A stretch of DNA of 36,845 nt from Prevotella sp. (lineage in GTDB: Bacteria; Bacteroidota; Bacteroidia; Bacteroidales; Bacteroidaceae): the NCBI GenBank assembly GCA_024692385.1, contig JAILMS010000075.1, positions 1 through 36,845 of the forward strand, written 5' to 3'. The notes below the pieces were generated by a model. It saw nothing but the letters and a program-made list of their open reading frames with translations, made no database searches and had not been told where the DNA came from. The position numbers and the translations under genes were made by a program. Shown here one piece after another: positions 1 through 7,700 of this stretch. How positions within the stretch are numbered: the first letter of the stretch is position 1; each line of letters opens with the position of its first letter.

Positions 1-13
1 AAGCGATAAAACA

Positions 14-45
14 TTTGGTAGTTTCCAAAAAAGTGTTTACCTTTG
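14..45 (+). promoter_or_regulatory. Promoter of tRNA-Arg
   Basis: TTTG at 14-17, exactly 20 bp, then TACCTTTG at 38-45. This matches the Bacteroidota primary sigma factor consensus (TTTG, 19-21 bp, TAnnTTTG). It ends 20 nt before the mature tRNA. Confidence 0.85.
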
Positions 46-65
46 CACTCGCTTTTAAGAAATGA

Positions 66-139
66 GGCTCCCTAGCTCAACTGAATAGAGCATCTGACTA
101 CGGATCAGAAGGTTGTGGGTTTGAATCCCGCGGGAGTCA
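66..139 (+). tRNA. tRNA-Arg (anticodon ACG)
   Basis: A complete 74-nt cloverleaf is visible. The acceptor arm GGCTCCC (66-72) pairs with GGGAGTC (132-138) with one G-U, and the discriminator is A139. The anticodon stem TCTGA/TCAGA encloses loop CTACGGA with ACG at 100-102. The T arm GTGGG/CCCGC encloses TTTGAAT. No CCA is encoded. The A34 wobble base is expected to be converted to inosine by TadA and to read CGN codons. Confidence 0.96.
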
Positions 140-149
140 CTTCAGAAGA

Positions 150-187
150 AAGACAAGGAACAAAAATGATGTTTCTTGTCTTTTTTT
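150..187 (+). terminator. Intrinsic terminator of tRNA-Arg
   Basis: A 13-bp stem (150-162 with 170-182, one G-T pair) is followed by a run of T to 187. It lies 10 nt after the tRNA. Confidence 0.85.
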
Positions 188-369
188 ATTTCCCCTCTGA
201 ACAAGTTCAACAGCACACACAAAATCCTATTCTGGTTCATTCAAAAAGTTGACATATAACTAAACCTGTTTTTTGATAGCGTGCCTTACAATTAATAACC
301 ACAGACGACCTCACCTCTCTTCCCTTACCAAGATGCACCTTAACACTAGAAAAGAAATCTGCGATTTTA
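188..369. other. Intergenic stretch with no recognisable feature
   Basis: Between the tRNA-Arg terminator and the glnA promoter I see no convincing reading frame, hairpin or repeat. Confidence 0.6.
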
Positions 370-401
370 TTTGGTTTTGTGATCAGTTTTCAGTATTTTT
401 G
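370..401 (+). promoter_or_regulatory. Promoter of glnA
   Basis: TTTG at 370-373, 20 bp, TATTTTTG at 394-401. Transcription should begin near 408, which rules out a GTG start at 379 and leaves a leader of about 80 nt before the ATG at 487. Confidence 0.85.
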
Positions 402-486
402 TGGCATAAATGATTCGTGGGTACTAGCGAGTGGCCCAAAACCGGGAATTCAAAGTAGATCAACTAACTTTTTAAAACATATCATT

Positions 487-1992
487 ATGACTAAAGCAGA
501 ACTGAAGATGAATGCTAACCCTGTGGTGGCATACCTGGAAAAACCAACCGAATCCTTTACTAAAACTGACATTTTACGATTTATCGAGAACAACGGCATT
601 AAAATGGTGAACTTCATGTACCCTGGAGGTGACGGTAAACTGAAAACGTTGAACTTCGTCATCACGGACAAAGGGTATTTGGAGACTATTCTCAGTTGCG
701 GCGAACGCGTAGACGGCTCGAGTCTCTTCTCGTTTATTGAGGCGGGCAGTAGCGATCTATATGTGATGCCGCGCTTCTCGACGGCCTTCATAGACCCTTT
801 CACGGAGATTCCAACGCTGTGCATGCTGTGCAGCTACTTCGACAAAGATGGACAACCGCTGGCTTCGTCGCCGGAAAACACGCTGCGCAAGGCTTGCCAG
901 GCATTCCGCAAGACGACAGGCATGGAGTTTCATGCCATGGGTGAACTAGAATACTATGTAATAGACCAGGATGACAATTTCTATCCAGCCATCGACCAGC
1001 ACGGATACCACGAGTCGGGACCATATGCAAAAATGAACGAGTTTCGCCAGCAGTGTATGCTATACATTGCCCAGACAGGTGGTAAAATCAAGTATGGTCA
1101 CAGCGAGGTAGGCAATTTCAAACAAGAAGATAAGGTGTACGAGCAGAATGAGATAGAGTTTCTGCCGGTTCGCGCAGAGGAAGCTGCTGACCAACTGATG
1201 CTTGCCAAATGGGTTATCCGCAACTTAGCCTACGCAAAGGGACTGGACGTGACCTTTGCCCCCAAGATTACGGTGGGCAAAGCTGGCAGCGGCCTACACA
1301 TCCACATGCGTCTAATGAAAGACGGTGTGAACCAGATGCTGAAGAACGGACAACTGAGCGAGGCAGCTCGCAAGGCCATAGCGGGCATGATGGACCTCGC
1401 GCCAAGCATTACGGCTTTTGGCAACAAGAATCCGACATCTTACTTCCGACTAGTGCCGCACCAAGAGGCTCCGACAAATGTCTGCTGGGGCGACCGCAAC
1501 CGCAGCGTACTGGTACGCGTCCCTTTAGGATGGACGGCAAATGTAGATCTATGCCATGCTGCTAATCCACTGGAACCTGCAAATAAGCCTGACACGACAG
1601 CCAAACAGACGGTAGAAATGCGTTCACCGGACGGCAGTGCAGACCTGTACCAGTTGCTAGCGGGCTTGTGTGTGGCCTGTCGACATGGTTTTGAAATGGA
1701 CCATGCACTGGCTGTTGCTGAGCAAACTTATGTAAATGTGAATATCCATGATGCGGCGAATGCTGACCGCTTGGACACATTAGCACAGCTGCCCGACAGC
1801 TGTGTGGCTTCAGCCCACTGTTTGCAGCAGCAGCGTGCGGTGTACGAGGAGCAGGGAGTGTTCAGCAAGGCCATGATTGACGGCATTATTCGTCAGCTAG
1901 AGGCATTCCACGATGAGACTTTGCGAAAAGACATTGAGAACAAACCAGAGGAAATAAGAAAACTAGTAGATGCTTATTTCCATTGCGGATAA
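487..1992 (+). CDS. glnA: Glutamine synthetase, GSI-like GlnA family
   Basis: ATP-dependent ligation of ammonia to glutamate in the cytoplasm, the entry point of nitrogen assimilation. From the ATG at 487 the product is 501 aa, a usual length for this Bacteroidota branch. An open frame reaches back to a GTG at 379, but the promoter at 370-401 lies across that codon. A further in-frame ATG at 508 is an alternative start. Recognisable blocks are the metal-binding GELEYYV strand, EVGNFKQED and EQNEIEF in the middle, a GSGLHIHMRL loop (substrate and ATP region), and NPTSYFRLVPHQEAP followed by WGDRNRSVLVRVP (the glutamate and phosphate-binding arginines). The gene is monocistronic between its own promoter and a terminator. 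The sequence does not show whether it is adenylylated or feedback-controlled. Confidence 0.93.
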   Translation: MTKAELKMNANPVVAYLEKPTESFTKTDILRFIENNGIKMVNFMYPGGDGKLKTLNFVITDKGYLETILSCGERVDGSSLFSFIEAGSSDLYVMPRFSTAFIDPFTEIPTLCMLCSYFDKDGQPLASSPENTLRKACQAFRKTTGMEFHAMGELEYYVIDQDDNFYPAIDQHGYHESGPYAKMNEFRQQCMLYIAQTGGKIKYGHSEVGNFKQEDKVYEQNEIEFLPVRAEEAADQLMLAKWVIRNLAYAKGLDVTFAPKITVGKAGSGLHIHMRLMKDGVNQMLKNGQLSEAARKAIAGMMDLAPSITAFGNKNPTSYFRLVPHQEAPTNVCWGDRNRSVLVRVPLGWTANVDLCHAANPLEPANKPDTTAKQTVEMRSPDGSADLYQLLAGLCVACRHGFEMDHALAVAEQTYVNVNIHDAANADRLDTLAQLPDSCVASAHCLQQQRAVYEEQGVFSKAMIDGIIRQLEAFHDETLRKDIENKPEEIRKLVDAYFHCG

Positions 1993-1996
1993 AAGA

Positions 1997-2022
1997 AAAA
2001 TGCTCCCTGCGGGGAGCATTTT
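1997..2022 (+). terminator. Terminator of glnA
   Basis: Stem ATGCTCCC (2000-2007), loop TGCG, GGGAGCAT (2012-2019), flanked by A and T runs. It starts 5 nt after the glnA stop. Confidence 0.9.
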
Positions 2023-2276
2023 GTATAACTACATTCCTGAATAACTACATATCAAAAATGAAGACAATGCAACCTTTCAGGAACTATTGTTAAAGGACAC
2101 CGACCTTTAGCAAAACTTTTACGAACCGCTCATATATATTACAGATGACAAAGGATAGTATACGCTGCAAGAGAATGTCTAACAATAAGAAATTACTGAA
2201 ATTTCAAAGAACTTTAAGTTAAATGGCACACTGTGTGCCTACACAGATATTTTTTTGTAAAATTCGTACATAAAAA
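2023..2276. other. AT-rich intergenic stretch without a supported gene
   Basis: No promoter, intact frame or hairpin is seen before the promoter at 2277. The 10-mer ATAACTACAT occurs twice, at 2024 and 2040. One forward frame looks faintly protein-like but is broken by several stops. Confidence 0.5.
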
Positions 2277-2308
2277 TTTGGTAATATTAAAAAAAAAACT
2301 TACTTTTG
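2277..2308 (+). promoter_or_regulatory. Promoter of a short RNA upstream of rplU
   Basis: TTTG at 2277-2280, 20 bp, TACTTTTG at 2301-2308, a perfect Bacteroidota promoter. No reading frame begins downstream before the terminator at 2370. Confidence 0.8.
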
Positions 2309-2314
2309 TCAACG

Positions 2315-2402
2315 TTATCCTGAAAACAATCTTTTTACCTTAAAAAAGGACTAATACCTATTGAAGAGAAAAGCGGTTGCCTGTGAGGGTCACCGCTTTT
2401 TC
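2315..2402 (+). ncRNA. Candidate small RNA or rplU upstream attenuated leader, about 88 nt
   Basis: The span is bounded by the perfect promoter at 2277-2308 and a strong terminator hairpin at 2370-2402. It contains no ATG, so a small untranslated RNA is the simplest reading. It could instead be the attenuated leader of an extra rplU promoter, since rplU starts 185 nt downstream on the same strand. The 5' arm of its terminator (AAGCGGTTGC, 2371-2380) is repeated exactly in the rplU leader at 2526-2535. I do not recognise a named RNA family. The 5' end is an estimate placed 7 nt after the -7 box. Confidence 0.6.
2370..2402 (+). terminator. Terminator of the candidate small RNA
   Basis: AAAGCGGT (2370-2377) pairs with ACCGCTTT (2392-2399). 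An inner three-pair extension follows after one mismatch, and the stem is followed by T residues. Confidence 0.85.
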
Positions 2403-2464
2403 ACATTCATTGATGAGAGCAATGGTCCCCTTATTCCTTATTATAAAAAATAAATAGAAATAAA

Positions 2465-2496
2465 TTTGGTTTTTCGAATAAAAATGAGTAATTTTG
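2465..2496 (+). promoter_or_regulatory. Promoter of rplU-rpmA
   Basis: TTTG at 2465-2468, 20 bp, TAATTTTG at 2489-2496. It gives a leader of about 84 nt before rplU. Confidence 0.87.
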
Positions 2497-2525
2497 CAGC
2501 CGATTTGGTCTGTTCTGGCTCAAAG

Positions 2526-2550
2526 AAGCGGTTGCACAATGTGACACGCC
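2526..2550 (+). promoter_or_regulatory. Possible L21 leader hairpin
   Basis: GCGGTTGC (2528-2535) can pair with GTGAC-A-CGC (2541-2549) with one bulged A and two G-U pairs, leaving a 5-nt loop. Autoregulatory leaders in front of rplU are known in other phyla. Here the role is inferred only from position and foldability. Confidence 0.35.
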
Positions 2551-2586
2551 AGGCAGAAAAACCCGTTAAACAATTAATAAACAACA

Positions 2587-2904
2587 ATGTACGCAATTGT
2601 AGAAATCAACGGTCAGCAGTTCAAGGCTGAGGAGGGCAAGAAGCTCTTCGTAAACCACATGAAAGATGTGGAAGCCGGTAAAACTGTTGAATTCGACAAG
2701 GTACTGCTTGTCGACAAAGAAGGTTCAGTTCAGGTAGGTGCACCCACCGTAAGTGGTGCAAAAGTAGTATGCGAAGTGGTTAATCCGCTCGTTAAGGGTG
2801 AGAAGGTTATCGTGTTCAAGATGAAGCGTCGTAAGGACTCTCGTAAGCGCAACGGTCACCGTCAGCAGTACACCCAGGTAGAAGTTAAATCAGTAATCGC
2901 TTAA
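2587..2904 (+). CDS. rplU: 50S ribosomal protein L21
   Basis: Component of the large ribosomal subunit that binds 23S rRNA. The 105-aa product has the usual L21 length, starts [13 protein letters not shown], and ends in the basic [19 protein letters not shown] segment typical of the family. The ATG at 2587 follows an A-rich, Shine-Dalgarno-free leader, as expected in Bacteroidota. It is first gene of a two-gene operon with rpmA 20 nt downstream, the standard bacterial pairing. Control may involve its own promoter, a leader hairpin and the short transcript immediately upstream. Confidence 0.98.
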   Translation: MYAIVEINGQQFKAEEGKKLFVNHMKDVEAGKTVEFDKVLLVDKEGSVQVGAPTVSGAKVVCEVVNPLVKGEKVIVFKMKRRKDSRKRNGHRQQYTQVEVKSVIA

Positions 2905-2909
2905 AATTT

Positions 2910-2915
2910 AGGAGG
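2910..2915 (+). promoter_or_regulatory. Strong Shine-Dalgarno of rpmA
   Basis: AGGAGG lies 9 nt before the rpmA ATG. Most genes in this window lack such a site, as is usual in Bacteroidota. Confidence 0.75.
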
Positions 2916-2924
2916 AACAACATT

Positions 2925-3188
2925 ATGGCACATAAGAAAGGTGTAGGTAGTTCTAAGAACGGCCGCGAGAGTGCAGCTCAGCGACTCGGTATCAAGATTT
3001 TCGGCGGTCAGAAGGTAGTAGCAGGCAACATCATCGTTCGTCAGCGTGGTTCTAAGCACAACGCAGGTAACAATGTTGCTATGGGTAAGGACGATACTCT
3101 GTATGCACTGGTTGATGGAACTGTAGAGTTCCACAAGGGTAAGCGCGACAAGAGTTATGTTTCTGTAATTCCTGAAGCTCAGGCCTAA
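2925..3188 (+). CDS. rpmA: 50S ribosomal protein L27
   Basis: Large-subunit protein whose N-terminal tail reaches the peptidyl transferase centre. The 87-aa product begins [16 protein letters not shown] and carries the family blocks LGIKIFGGQ and [13 protein letters not shown]. There is no cleavable N-terminal extension of the Firmicutes type. It is second in the rplU-rpmA operon, 20 nt after rplU, and is followed by a terminator. Its start is set by an unusually strong AGGAGG. Confidence 0.98.
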   Translation: MAHKKGVGSSKNGRESAAQRLGIKIFGGQKVVAGNIIVRQRGSKHNAGNNVAMGKDDTLYALVDGTVEFHKGKRDKSYVSVIPEAQA

Positions 3189-3226
3189 GAGAACAAAACA
3201 AATAATTTATTCCAAACAAACAAGAT

Positions 3227-3253
3227 AAGGGAACCCATTTGGGTTCCCTTTCT
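3227..3253 (+). terminator. Terminator of rplU-rpmA
   Basis: Perfect 10-bp stem AAGGGAACCC (3227-3236), loop ATTT, GGGTTCCCTT (3241-3250), followed by TTCT. Confidence 0.92.
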
Positions 3254-3302
3254 CTATGTCATCTTCTCTCCTACTACACTCCCCAAGATATGGTTCAGAT
3301 AG

Positions 3303-3338
3303 GCACAAAATAAAAATTGATTGTCTCACGACAATCAA
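3303..3338 (-). terminator. Terminator of the long ileS-to-DUF3256 operon
   Basis: A perfect 9-bp stem (3317-3325 with 3330-3338) encloses a 4-nt loop. On the minus strand it is followed by TTTTTATTTTG. It lies about 100 nt past the last minus-strand gene, and no other terminator is seen inside that operon. Confidence 0.85.
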
Positions 3339-3441
3339 CTTTTAAATTAACCTTAATAATCTAATACCATGAAAAACACACTGCAAAAATACTATTATTT
3401 CTTACAATCTGCAAGTTTTTATGGTATTTTACTATCAATAT

Positions 3442-3993
3442 TTAACTTTCCTTAAAGTAACCATTAAGCCATTTAAGCTTTATTTGCACTTTCTTTTCTT
3501 CCTTTTGGTCTTCCATAGCGACACGATTAAGGAAACCGCTATTCTTAAGCGTCAGCATCTTTTGCGCTGCATCATAGTTAGCAGCAAGCCCTTCGTAAGC
3601 GATAGGGAGATACTTCTGGGTAGCCAACGGCTTCCAGGAAGTGGTATAGAAAGCGATGGTACTCTCACGCAGATCAGTACCATAGGTTTGAATCATACAA
3701 ACCAGTTGCAGGTTATCATCATCCAGAAGACAGAATTCCACCGTTGACGCATCGTTCATACGAAATAGTGCGTAGGAATTCGTTAGCTGTAGAAGTTCAC
3801 TCTTTCCCTCAAGAGCATTGCGCACCTCGGCTTTCATATTCGCCTCACTGAAGTCGATACAATCCAAGCGGTTGTTATGCGACAGATAAGGCATCAGCGA
3901 GTCGGGCATACTCTTCAGTGCATCACCCATTGTTTTCTGGGCAACTGCACTGTTAGCAAGTAACATGGCGAGTGATATCAATAATAATCTCAT
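3442..3993 (-). CDS. DUF3256 family exported protein
   Basis: The 183-aa product has a signal peptide (MRLLLISLAMLLANSAVAQ, cleavage expected after AVA) and so should be periplasmic or surface-exposed. The body MGDALKSMPDSLMPYLSHNN and CIDFSEANMKAEV resembles DUF3256, a Bacteroidota-restricted family of unknown function. The remainder looks like a beta-rich domain. It is the last gene of the long minus-strand operon. Its ATG overlaps the paaK stop as ATGA, indicating translational coupling. I cannot assign a biochemical role. Confidence 0.8.
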   Translation of the reverse strand: MRLLLISLAMLLANSAVAQKTMGDALKSMPDSLMPYLSHNNRLDCIDFSEANMKAEVRNALEGKSELLQLTNSYALFRMNDASTVEFCLLDDDNLQLVCMIQTYGTDLRESTIAFYTTSWKPLATQKYLPIAYEGLAANYDAAQKMLTLKNSGFLNRVAMEDQKEEKKVQIKLKWLNGYFKES

Positions 3994-5330
3994 CCTCTTC
4001 CTGGTCGTAAATCGTGAACACGTACTGCCTTACCCTCACTGACAGGCAGCGAACCCTTCTTGACGAGCTTCACGCGAGGTGTGAGCAAAATCTCATCCTT
4101 TAGTGCGCGTTGGATATCGCGCGTCATCTTCTGCAGTTCGGGATAGACATCCGTATTCAGACCGTCAAGCTCCACCTCTACAGTCATGATATCATTATCA
4201 TCCTCCGTGTCAAGGGTAATCAGATAGTTAGAACCCAAGCCCGGATACTGCACGAGAATCTTCTCCACCTGCATGGGGAATACGTTGACGCCCTTGATGA
4301 TAAACATATCATCAGTACGTCCCTTGATGCGGTCGATGCGACGATGGGTACGTCCACACTTACACTCACCGGGAATGATGCGGGTGAGGTCGCGCGTACG
4401 ATAGCGCAAGATAGGCATCATCGTACGGTCGAGCGTGGTCAGCACCATCTCGCCGATCTCACCATCAGGAACAGGCTCCAAGGTGTCAGGGTCTACAATC
4501 TCAATGATATAGTTGTCTTCCCAGAGATGCATACCGCACTGATACTTACACTCGAAAGCCACGCCAGGACCATTCATCTCAGTCATTCCAAACGAGTTGT
4601 AAGCCTTTACGCCCAACAGGCGCTCAATGCGCTGGCGCTGCTCTTCAGTATGGGGCTCTGCACCAATAAACAGTGTACGAAGTTTAGTAGAACGAGGATC
4701 CACGCCCTCTTCCTGGAATACCTCCGCCAAACGGATAGCATAAGAAGGAATGGCGTGCAGGCAAGTAGTACCAAAATCCTTGATAAACATAATCTGACGC
4801 TTAGAGTTACCAGCTGCTGCAGGCACCGTAGTAGCTCCCAGCCATTCAGCACCATGCTGGAAGCCAAGACCACCGGTAAACATACCATAGCCGCTGGAGT
4901 TCTGGAAGACATCACTCTTGCGACAGCCTACCATATACATATCACGAGCAATCATGTTAGCCCATGAACAGATATCATGCTCAGAATAGGTCACCACGGT
5001 AGGATGGCCGGTAGTACCACTGGTAGAGTGGATACGGATAGCATCATCCATATTGCCACCGACAAGTCCGAATGGATAGTTGTCACGAAGGTCTTGCTTA
5101 GTGGTGAACGGAAGCTTGCGGATATCCTCTGGTGTCTGGATTGAGTCGGCAGTAATACCCAAGTCGCCCAGGCGCTTCTTATAGAATGGTGAATTCAGAG
5201 CGACATTGATGCTCGTCTTCAGTTTCTCTACTTGGAGCTGTCTAAGCTGCTCACGTGGCATTTTCTCGATTTCCGGCTGCCAGCATTCCCCATCGGGCTT
5301 AATGGTCGCCATGATTTTCTCGTCAGTCAT
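3990..5330 (-). CDS. Phenylacetate-CoA ligase family AMP-forming enzyme
   Basis: A 446-aa adenylate-forming enzyme expected to activate an aryl acid such as phenylacetate with ATP and CoA. Visible motifs are the P-loop-like STSGTTGHP (residues 102-110), SFGMTEM (246-252), and the YRTRDLTRI and KGRTDDMFIIKGVNVFP segment leading into the mobile C-terminal domain. These are standard for the PaaK family in Bacteroidota. Relatives often lie next to indolepyruvate ferredoxin oxidoreductase genes, but none is present here, so the substrate is uncertain. An internal ATG (residue 7, MATIKPDG) is an alternative start. It lies 31 nt after rsmE and overlaps DUF3256 by 4 nt. Confidence 0.88.
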   Translation of the reverse strand: MTDEKIMATIKPDGECWQPEIEKMPREQLRQLQVEKLKTSINVALNSPFYKKRLGDLGITADSIQTPEDIRKLPFTTKQDLRDNYPFGLVGGNMDDAIRIHSTSGTTGHPTVVTYSEHDICSWANMIARDMYMVGCRKSDVFQNSSGYGMFTGGLGFQHGAEWLGATTVPAAAGNSKRQIMFIKDFGTTCLHAIPSYAIRLAEVFQEEGVDPRSTKLRTLFIGAEPHTEEQRQRIERLLGVKAYNSFGMTEMNGPGVAFECKYQCGMHLWEDNYIIEIVDPDTLEPVPDGEIGEMVLTTLDRTMMPILRYRTRDLTRIIPGECKCGRTHRRIDRIKGRTDDMFIIKGVNVFPMQVEKILVQYPGLGSNYLITLDTEDDNDIMTVEVELDGLNTDVYPELQKMTRDIQRALKDEILLTPRVKLVKKGSLPVSEGKAVRVHDLRPGRG

Positions 5331-5361
5331 ATAGTATTATGTATTTGTTTATTGGTTCTTA

Positions 5362-6084
5362 TTATTGTTCTTTGGATAGTTGCATCATCATCACAGCAGC
5401 AAGACCTGCCGTCTCCGTTCTTAAACGGCTCTTACCAAGGTGGACTGACTGGTAGCCATTAGCTACTGCCTTACGCACCTCATCGATAGAGAAATCTCCC
5501 TCAGGACCTACGAGCACCAAGGCATCGTCTGTCGGCGCAAGCTGGCGCAGTTCATCAAACAGGTATGTACGGGGAACTTCCTCATAACAGTGAGCAATGT
5601 ATTTATGACATGTACGAGGCTGATTGATAAAGCCGTCAAAGGGTGTCATCTCGTGGAGCGTGGTGAGCCAGGCCTTATGGCTCTGCTTGGTGGCAGCAAT
5701 GACAATCTTCTCTGCTCGAGGCAGCTTGACAATGCTTCGTTCTGAGAACTGGCAATCGAGGAAAGTAATCTCATCGACACCGACCTCTACCGCCTTCTCT
5801 AGCATCCACTCCATGCGGTCCATCATCTTTGTAGGTGCTATGGCCAGATGCACATGTCCCTGCCATTGTGGCTCCTGGGGCAGTGTTTCCTTGATAGCAT
5901 ACTGGCAATGATGACCATGGGCCAACGTGACCTCCGCATGATAGTAACTGCCTACACCATCCATCAGCATCATCTCGTCACCCTCATGCAGACGAAGCAC
6001 ACGCAAGGCATGTGTCGCCTCATCAGCAGGCAACTCCGTCTGGGTTGCTGCATCGGGAACGTAGAAGAATCTGACCTCTTTCAT
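5362..6084 (-). CDS. rsmE: 16S rRNA m3U1498 methyltransferase RsmE
   Basis: A SPOUT-fold methyltransferase that uses SAM to N3-methylate U1498 of 16S rRNA. The 240-aa length is normal. The N-terminal PUA-like part (RFFYVPDA and HALRVLRLHEGDEMMLMDG) is followed by the SPOUT core with AIAPTKMMDRMEWMLEKAVEVGV, LVGPEGDFS and HLGKSRLRTETAGLAAV, the knot region that binds SAM. It lies 44 nt after the nucleoside transporter and 31 nt before paaK in the long operon. No promoter of its own is seen. Confidence 0.95.
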   Translation of the reverse strand: MKEVRFFYVPDAATQTELPADEATHALRVLRLHEGDEMMLMDGVGSYYHAEVTLAHGHHCQYAIKETLPQEPQWQGHVHLAIAPTKMMDRMEWMLEKAVEVGVDEITFLDCQFSERSIVKLPRAEKIVIAATKQSHKAWLTTLHEMTPFDGFINQPRTCHKYIAHCYEEVPRTYLFDELRQLAPTDDALVLVGPEGDFSIDEVRKAVANGYQSVHLGKSRLRTETAGLAAVMMMQLSKEQ

Positions 6085-6128
6085 ATCTATTCTTGTTGAA
6101 GCGGGAAAAACCGCCTCCTATTTCTTTT

Positions 6129-7457
6129 TTAATGCTTGACTTCAGTAATGGGTTTCTGCTCTGGCTTGAAGACGATGGCAAAGGCAATACCCACCACCAT
6201 AGCAAAAGCAGCGAAGATAAACCAGCAAGTCTCCCAATCGCCTACCAGGAATCCATTATCCAGATGACAATAGCTATTCACGATCTCACCAGCAGCCAGT
6301 GTACCGATGGTAGCACCCAGACCGTTGGTCATCATCATAAACAGGCCCTGAGCAGAGGCTTTGATGCTTGGCTCACACTCCTGGTCTACGAAGATACCGC
6401 CCGAGACGTTAAAGAAGTCGAAGGCTACACCATAGACAATGCAGGAGAGAATGAAGAAGATGACACCAGGCATAGCGGGATTACCGATACCGAAGAATCC
6501 GAAACGGAATACCCATGCAAAGAGTGACATCAGCATAACAATCTTGATGCCAAAACGCTTCAGGAAGAAGGGTATCATCAAAATACACAAGGCCTCACTG
6601 ATCTGGGAGATAGAGGTCAACAGCGTAGCATTGTTGGCAGCAAAAGTATCGGCAAACTCAGGAATACCTTTATAATGAGTGATAAAAGGTCCTGCAAAAC
6701 CGTTGGTTACCTGCAGACACATGCCCAGCAATGCCGAGAAGATAAAGAACAAGGCCATCTGGCGACGCTTGAAGAGCTTAAAGGCATTGAGACCAAGGCT
6801 ATCAACGAGAGATACCTTACCTTCTTTCTTCTCCAACTTACACTCAGGCAATGTGAAGCAGTAAGCAAAGAGTACGATACTCAGTATTCCTGATACAAAG
6901 AACTGCATGTAAGTATATTGGAACTTATAATCATTCTCTGTCAGTGTGAAACCAAAACCGCTATCATCGATAAAGGCACAGTTGACAAACCACATGGTAG
7001 CGATGAACCCTACCGTTCCCAGTACACGAATGGGAGGGAAATCCTTCACGGTATCCATGCCGTTTTTCTTCAGAATGGCAAAGGCGGCCGTATTGGTCAG
7101 TGCGATAGTGGGCATAAAGAAGGCAACACTCAAGGTATAGAGTGCGATGAATAACGACTTGTCGGTCAACTCATTACCAAATCCTGCCTGTTGGCCCATC
7201 CACCAGCAGCTTATCATGAATCCACCAGCCACCAGATGACAAAGGCCCAGCAGGCGCTGTGGTTGGATATACTTATCAGCAACGATACCCATCAAGGTTG
7301 GCATAAAAATGCTGACAATACCCTGAATGGCATAGAACCATGAAATCTTGTCACCCAATCCAGCAGAAACGAGATAGTTTCCCATACAGGTGAGATAAGC
7401 TCCCCACACGGCGAACTCGAGGAAGTTCATGATTGACAAACGTACTTTTGTATTCAT
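6129..7457 (-). CDS. Nucleoside:H+ symporter, MFS superfamily (NupG-like)
   Basis: A 442-aa inner-membrane protein with about twelve hydrophobic segments. The opening RLSIMNFLEFAVWGAYLTCMGNYL and the segments MPTLMGIVADKYI and GLFMMMTNGLGATIGTLAAG place it in the nucleoside:H+ symporter family with NupG and XapB. It probably imports nucleosides for salvage. A purine nucleoside phosphorylase gene (deoD) is also in the window, though not adjacent. It starts 12 nt after the small gene at 7470-7700. Confidence 0.88.
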   Translation of the reverse strand: MNTKVRLSIMNFLEFAVWGAYLTCMGNYLVSAGLGDKISWFYAIQGIVSIFMPTLMGIVADKYIQPQRLLGLCHLVAGGFMISCWWMGQQAGFGNELTDKSLFIALYTLSVAFFMPTIALTNTAAFAILKKNGMDTVKDFPPIRVLGTVGFIATMWFVNCAFIDDSGFGFTLTENDYKFQYTYMQFFVSGILSIVLFAYCFTLPECKLEKKEGKVSLVDSLGLNAFKLFKRRQMALFFIFSALLGMCLQVTNGFAGPFITHYKGIPEFADTFAANNATLLTSISQISEALCILMIPFFLKRFGIKIVMLMSLFAWVFRFGFFGIGNPAMPGVIFFILSCIVYGVAFDFFNVSGGIFVDQECEPSIKASAQGLFMMMTNGLGATIGTLAAGEIVNSYCHLDNGFLVGDWETCWFIFAAFAMVVGIAFAIVFKPEQKPITEVKH

Positions 7458-7469
7458 AGTCTTTAAATT

Positions 7470-7700
7470 TTAAGTTAATTGTTTACCTTTATAATAAGCC
7501 CTAAGCCCATCATTCTGCTTTTTTAATTCGATCCTTCCCTGCAGCCACTCTGTCAGAGGCTCCTCCCCGTCTAAAGGGTGCATTCTTACTACGTAGCCCT
7601 GTTCCAACGTTATTACGCAGAGAGGTTGGATCTGCCCCTCCGGCAGTAGCAATTCGTTGCAGGCTATCCGCCTTGACGGCTGCGATGGAATCGTTTTCAT
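7470..7700 (-). CDS. Small conserved-looking protein, 76 aa, overlapping the DUF4296 gene
   Basis: I do not recognise a named family. The 76-aa product (MKTIPSQPSRRIACNELL at the start) has a compact alternating hydrophobic pattern, with ITLEQGYVVRMHPLDGEEP and a TEWLQGRIEL strand, suggesting a small folded beta-rich domain. It lacks a signal peptide. Its first 191 nt overlap the 3' end of the DUF4296 gene in another frame, and it ends 12 nt before the transporter. Against it, long same-strand overlaps are rare. For it, this frame looks more like folded protein than the basic, low-complexity tail in the competing frame, and it fits the operon spacing. Confidence 0.65.
   Translation of the reverse strand: MKTIPSQPSRRIACNELLLPEGQIQPLCVITLEQGYVVRMHPLDGEEPLTEWLQGRIELKKQNDGLRAYYKGKQLT

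Noticed and set aside
379..486. N-terminal extension of glnA from the GTG at 379
   Set aside because: The promoter at 370-401 overlaps it and the residues do not resemble the family.
2051..2263. Possible decayed gene upstream of the small RNA, one frame reading EPLIYITDDKG and EITEISKNFKLNGTL
   Set aside because: The frame has about five stops in 70 codons, close to the chance rate in AT-rich DNA, and I cannot name a parent family.
3369..3455. 28-codon plus-strand frame starting MKNTLQKYYYF with an A/T-rich approach typical of Bacteroidota starts
   Set aside because: It has no promoter box, runs into the 3' end of the DUF3256 gene, and has no recognisable domain.
5331..5361. A further heptamer array between rsmE and paaK
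   Set aside because: The spacing is only loosely periodic and positions do not agree between successive heptamers.
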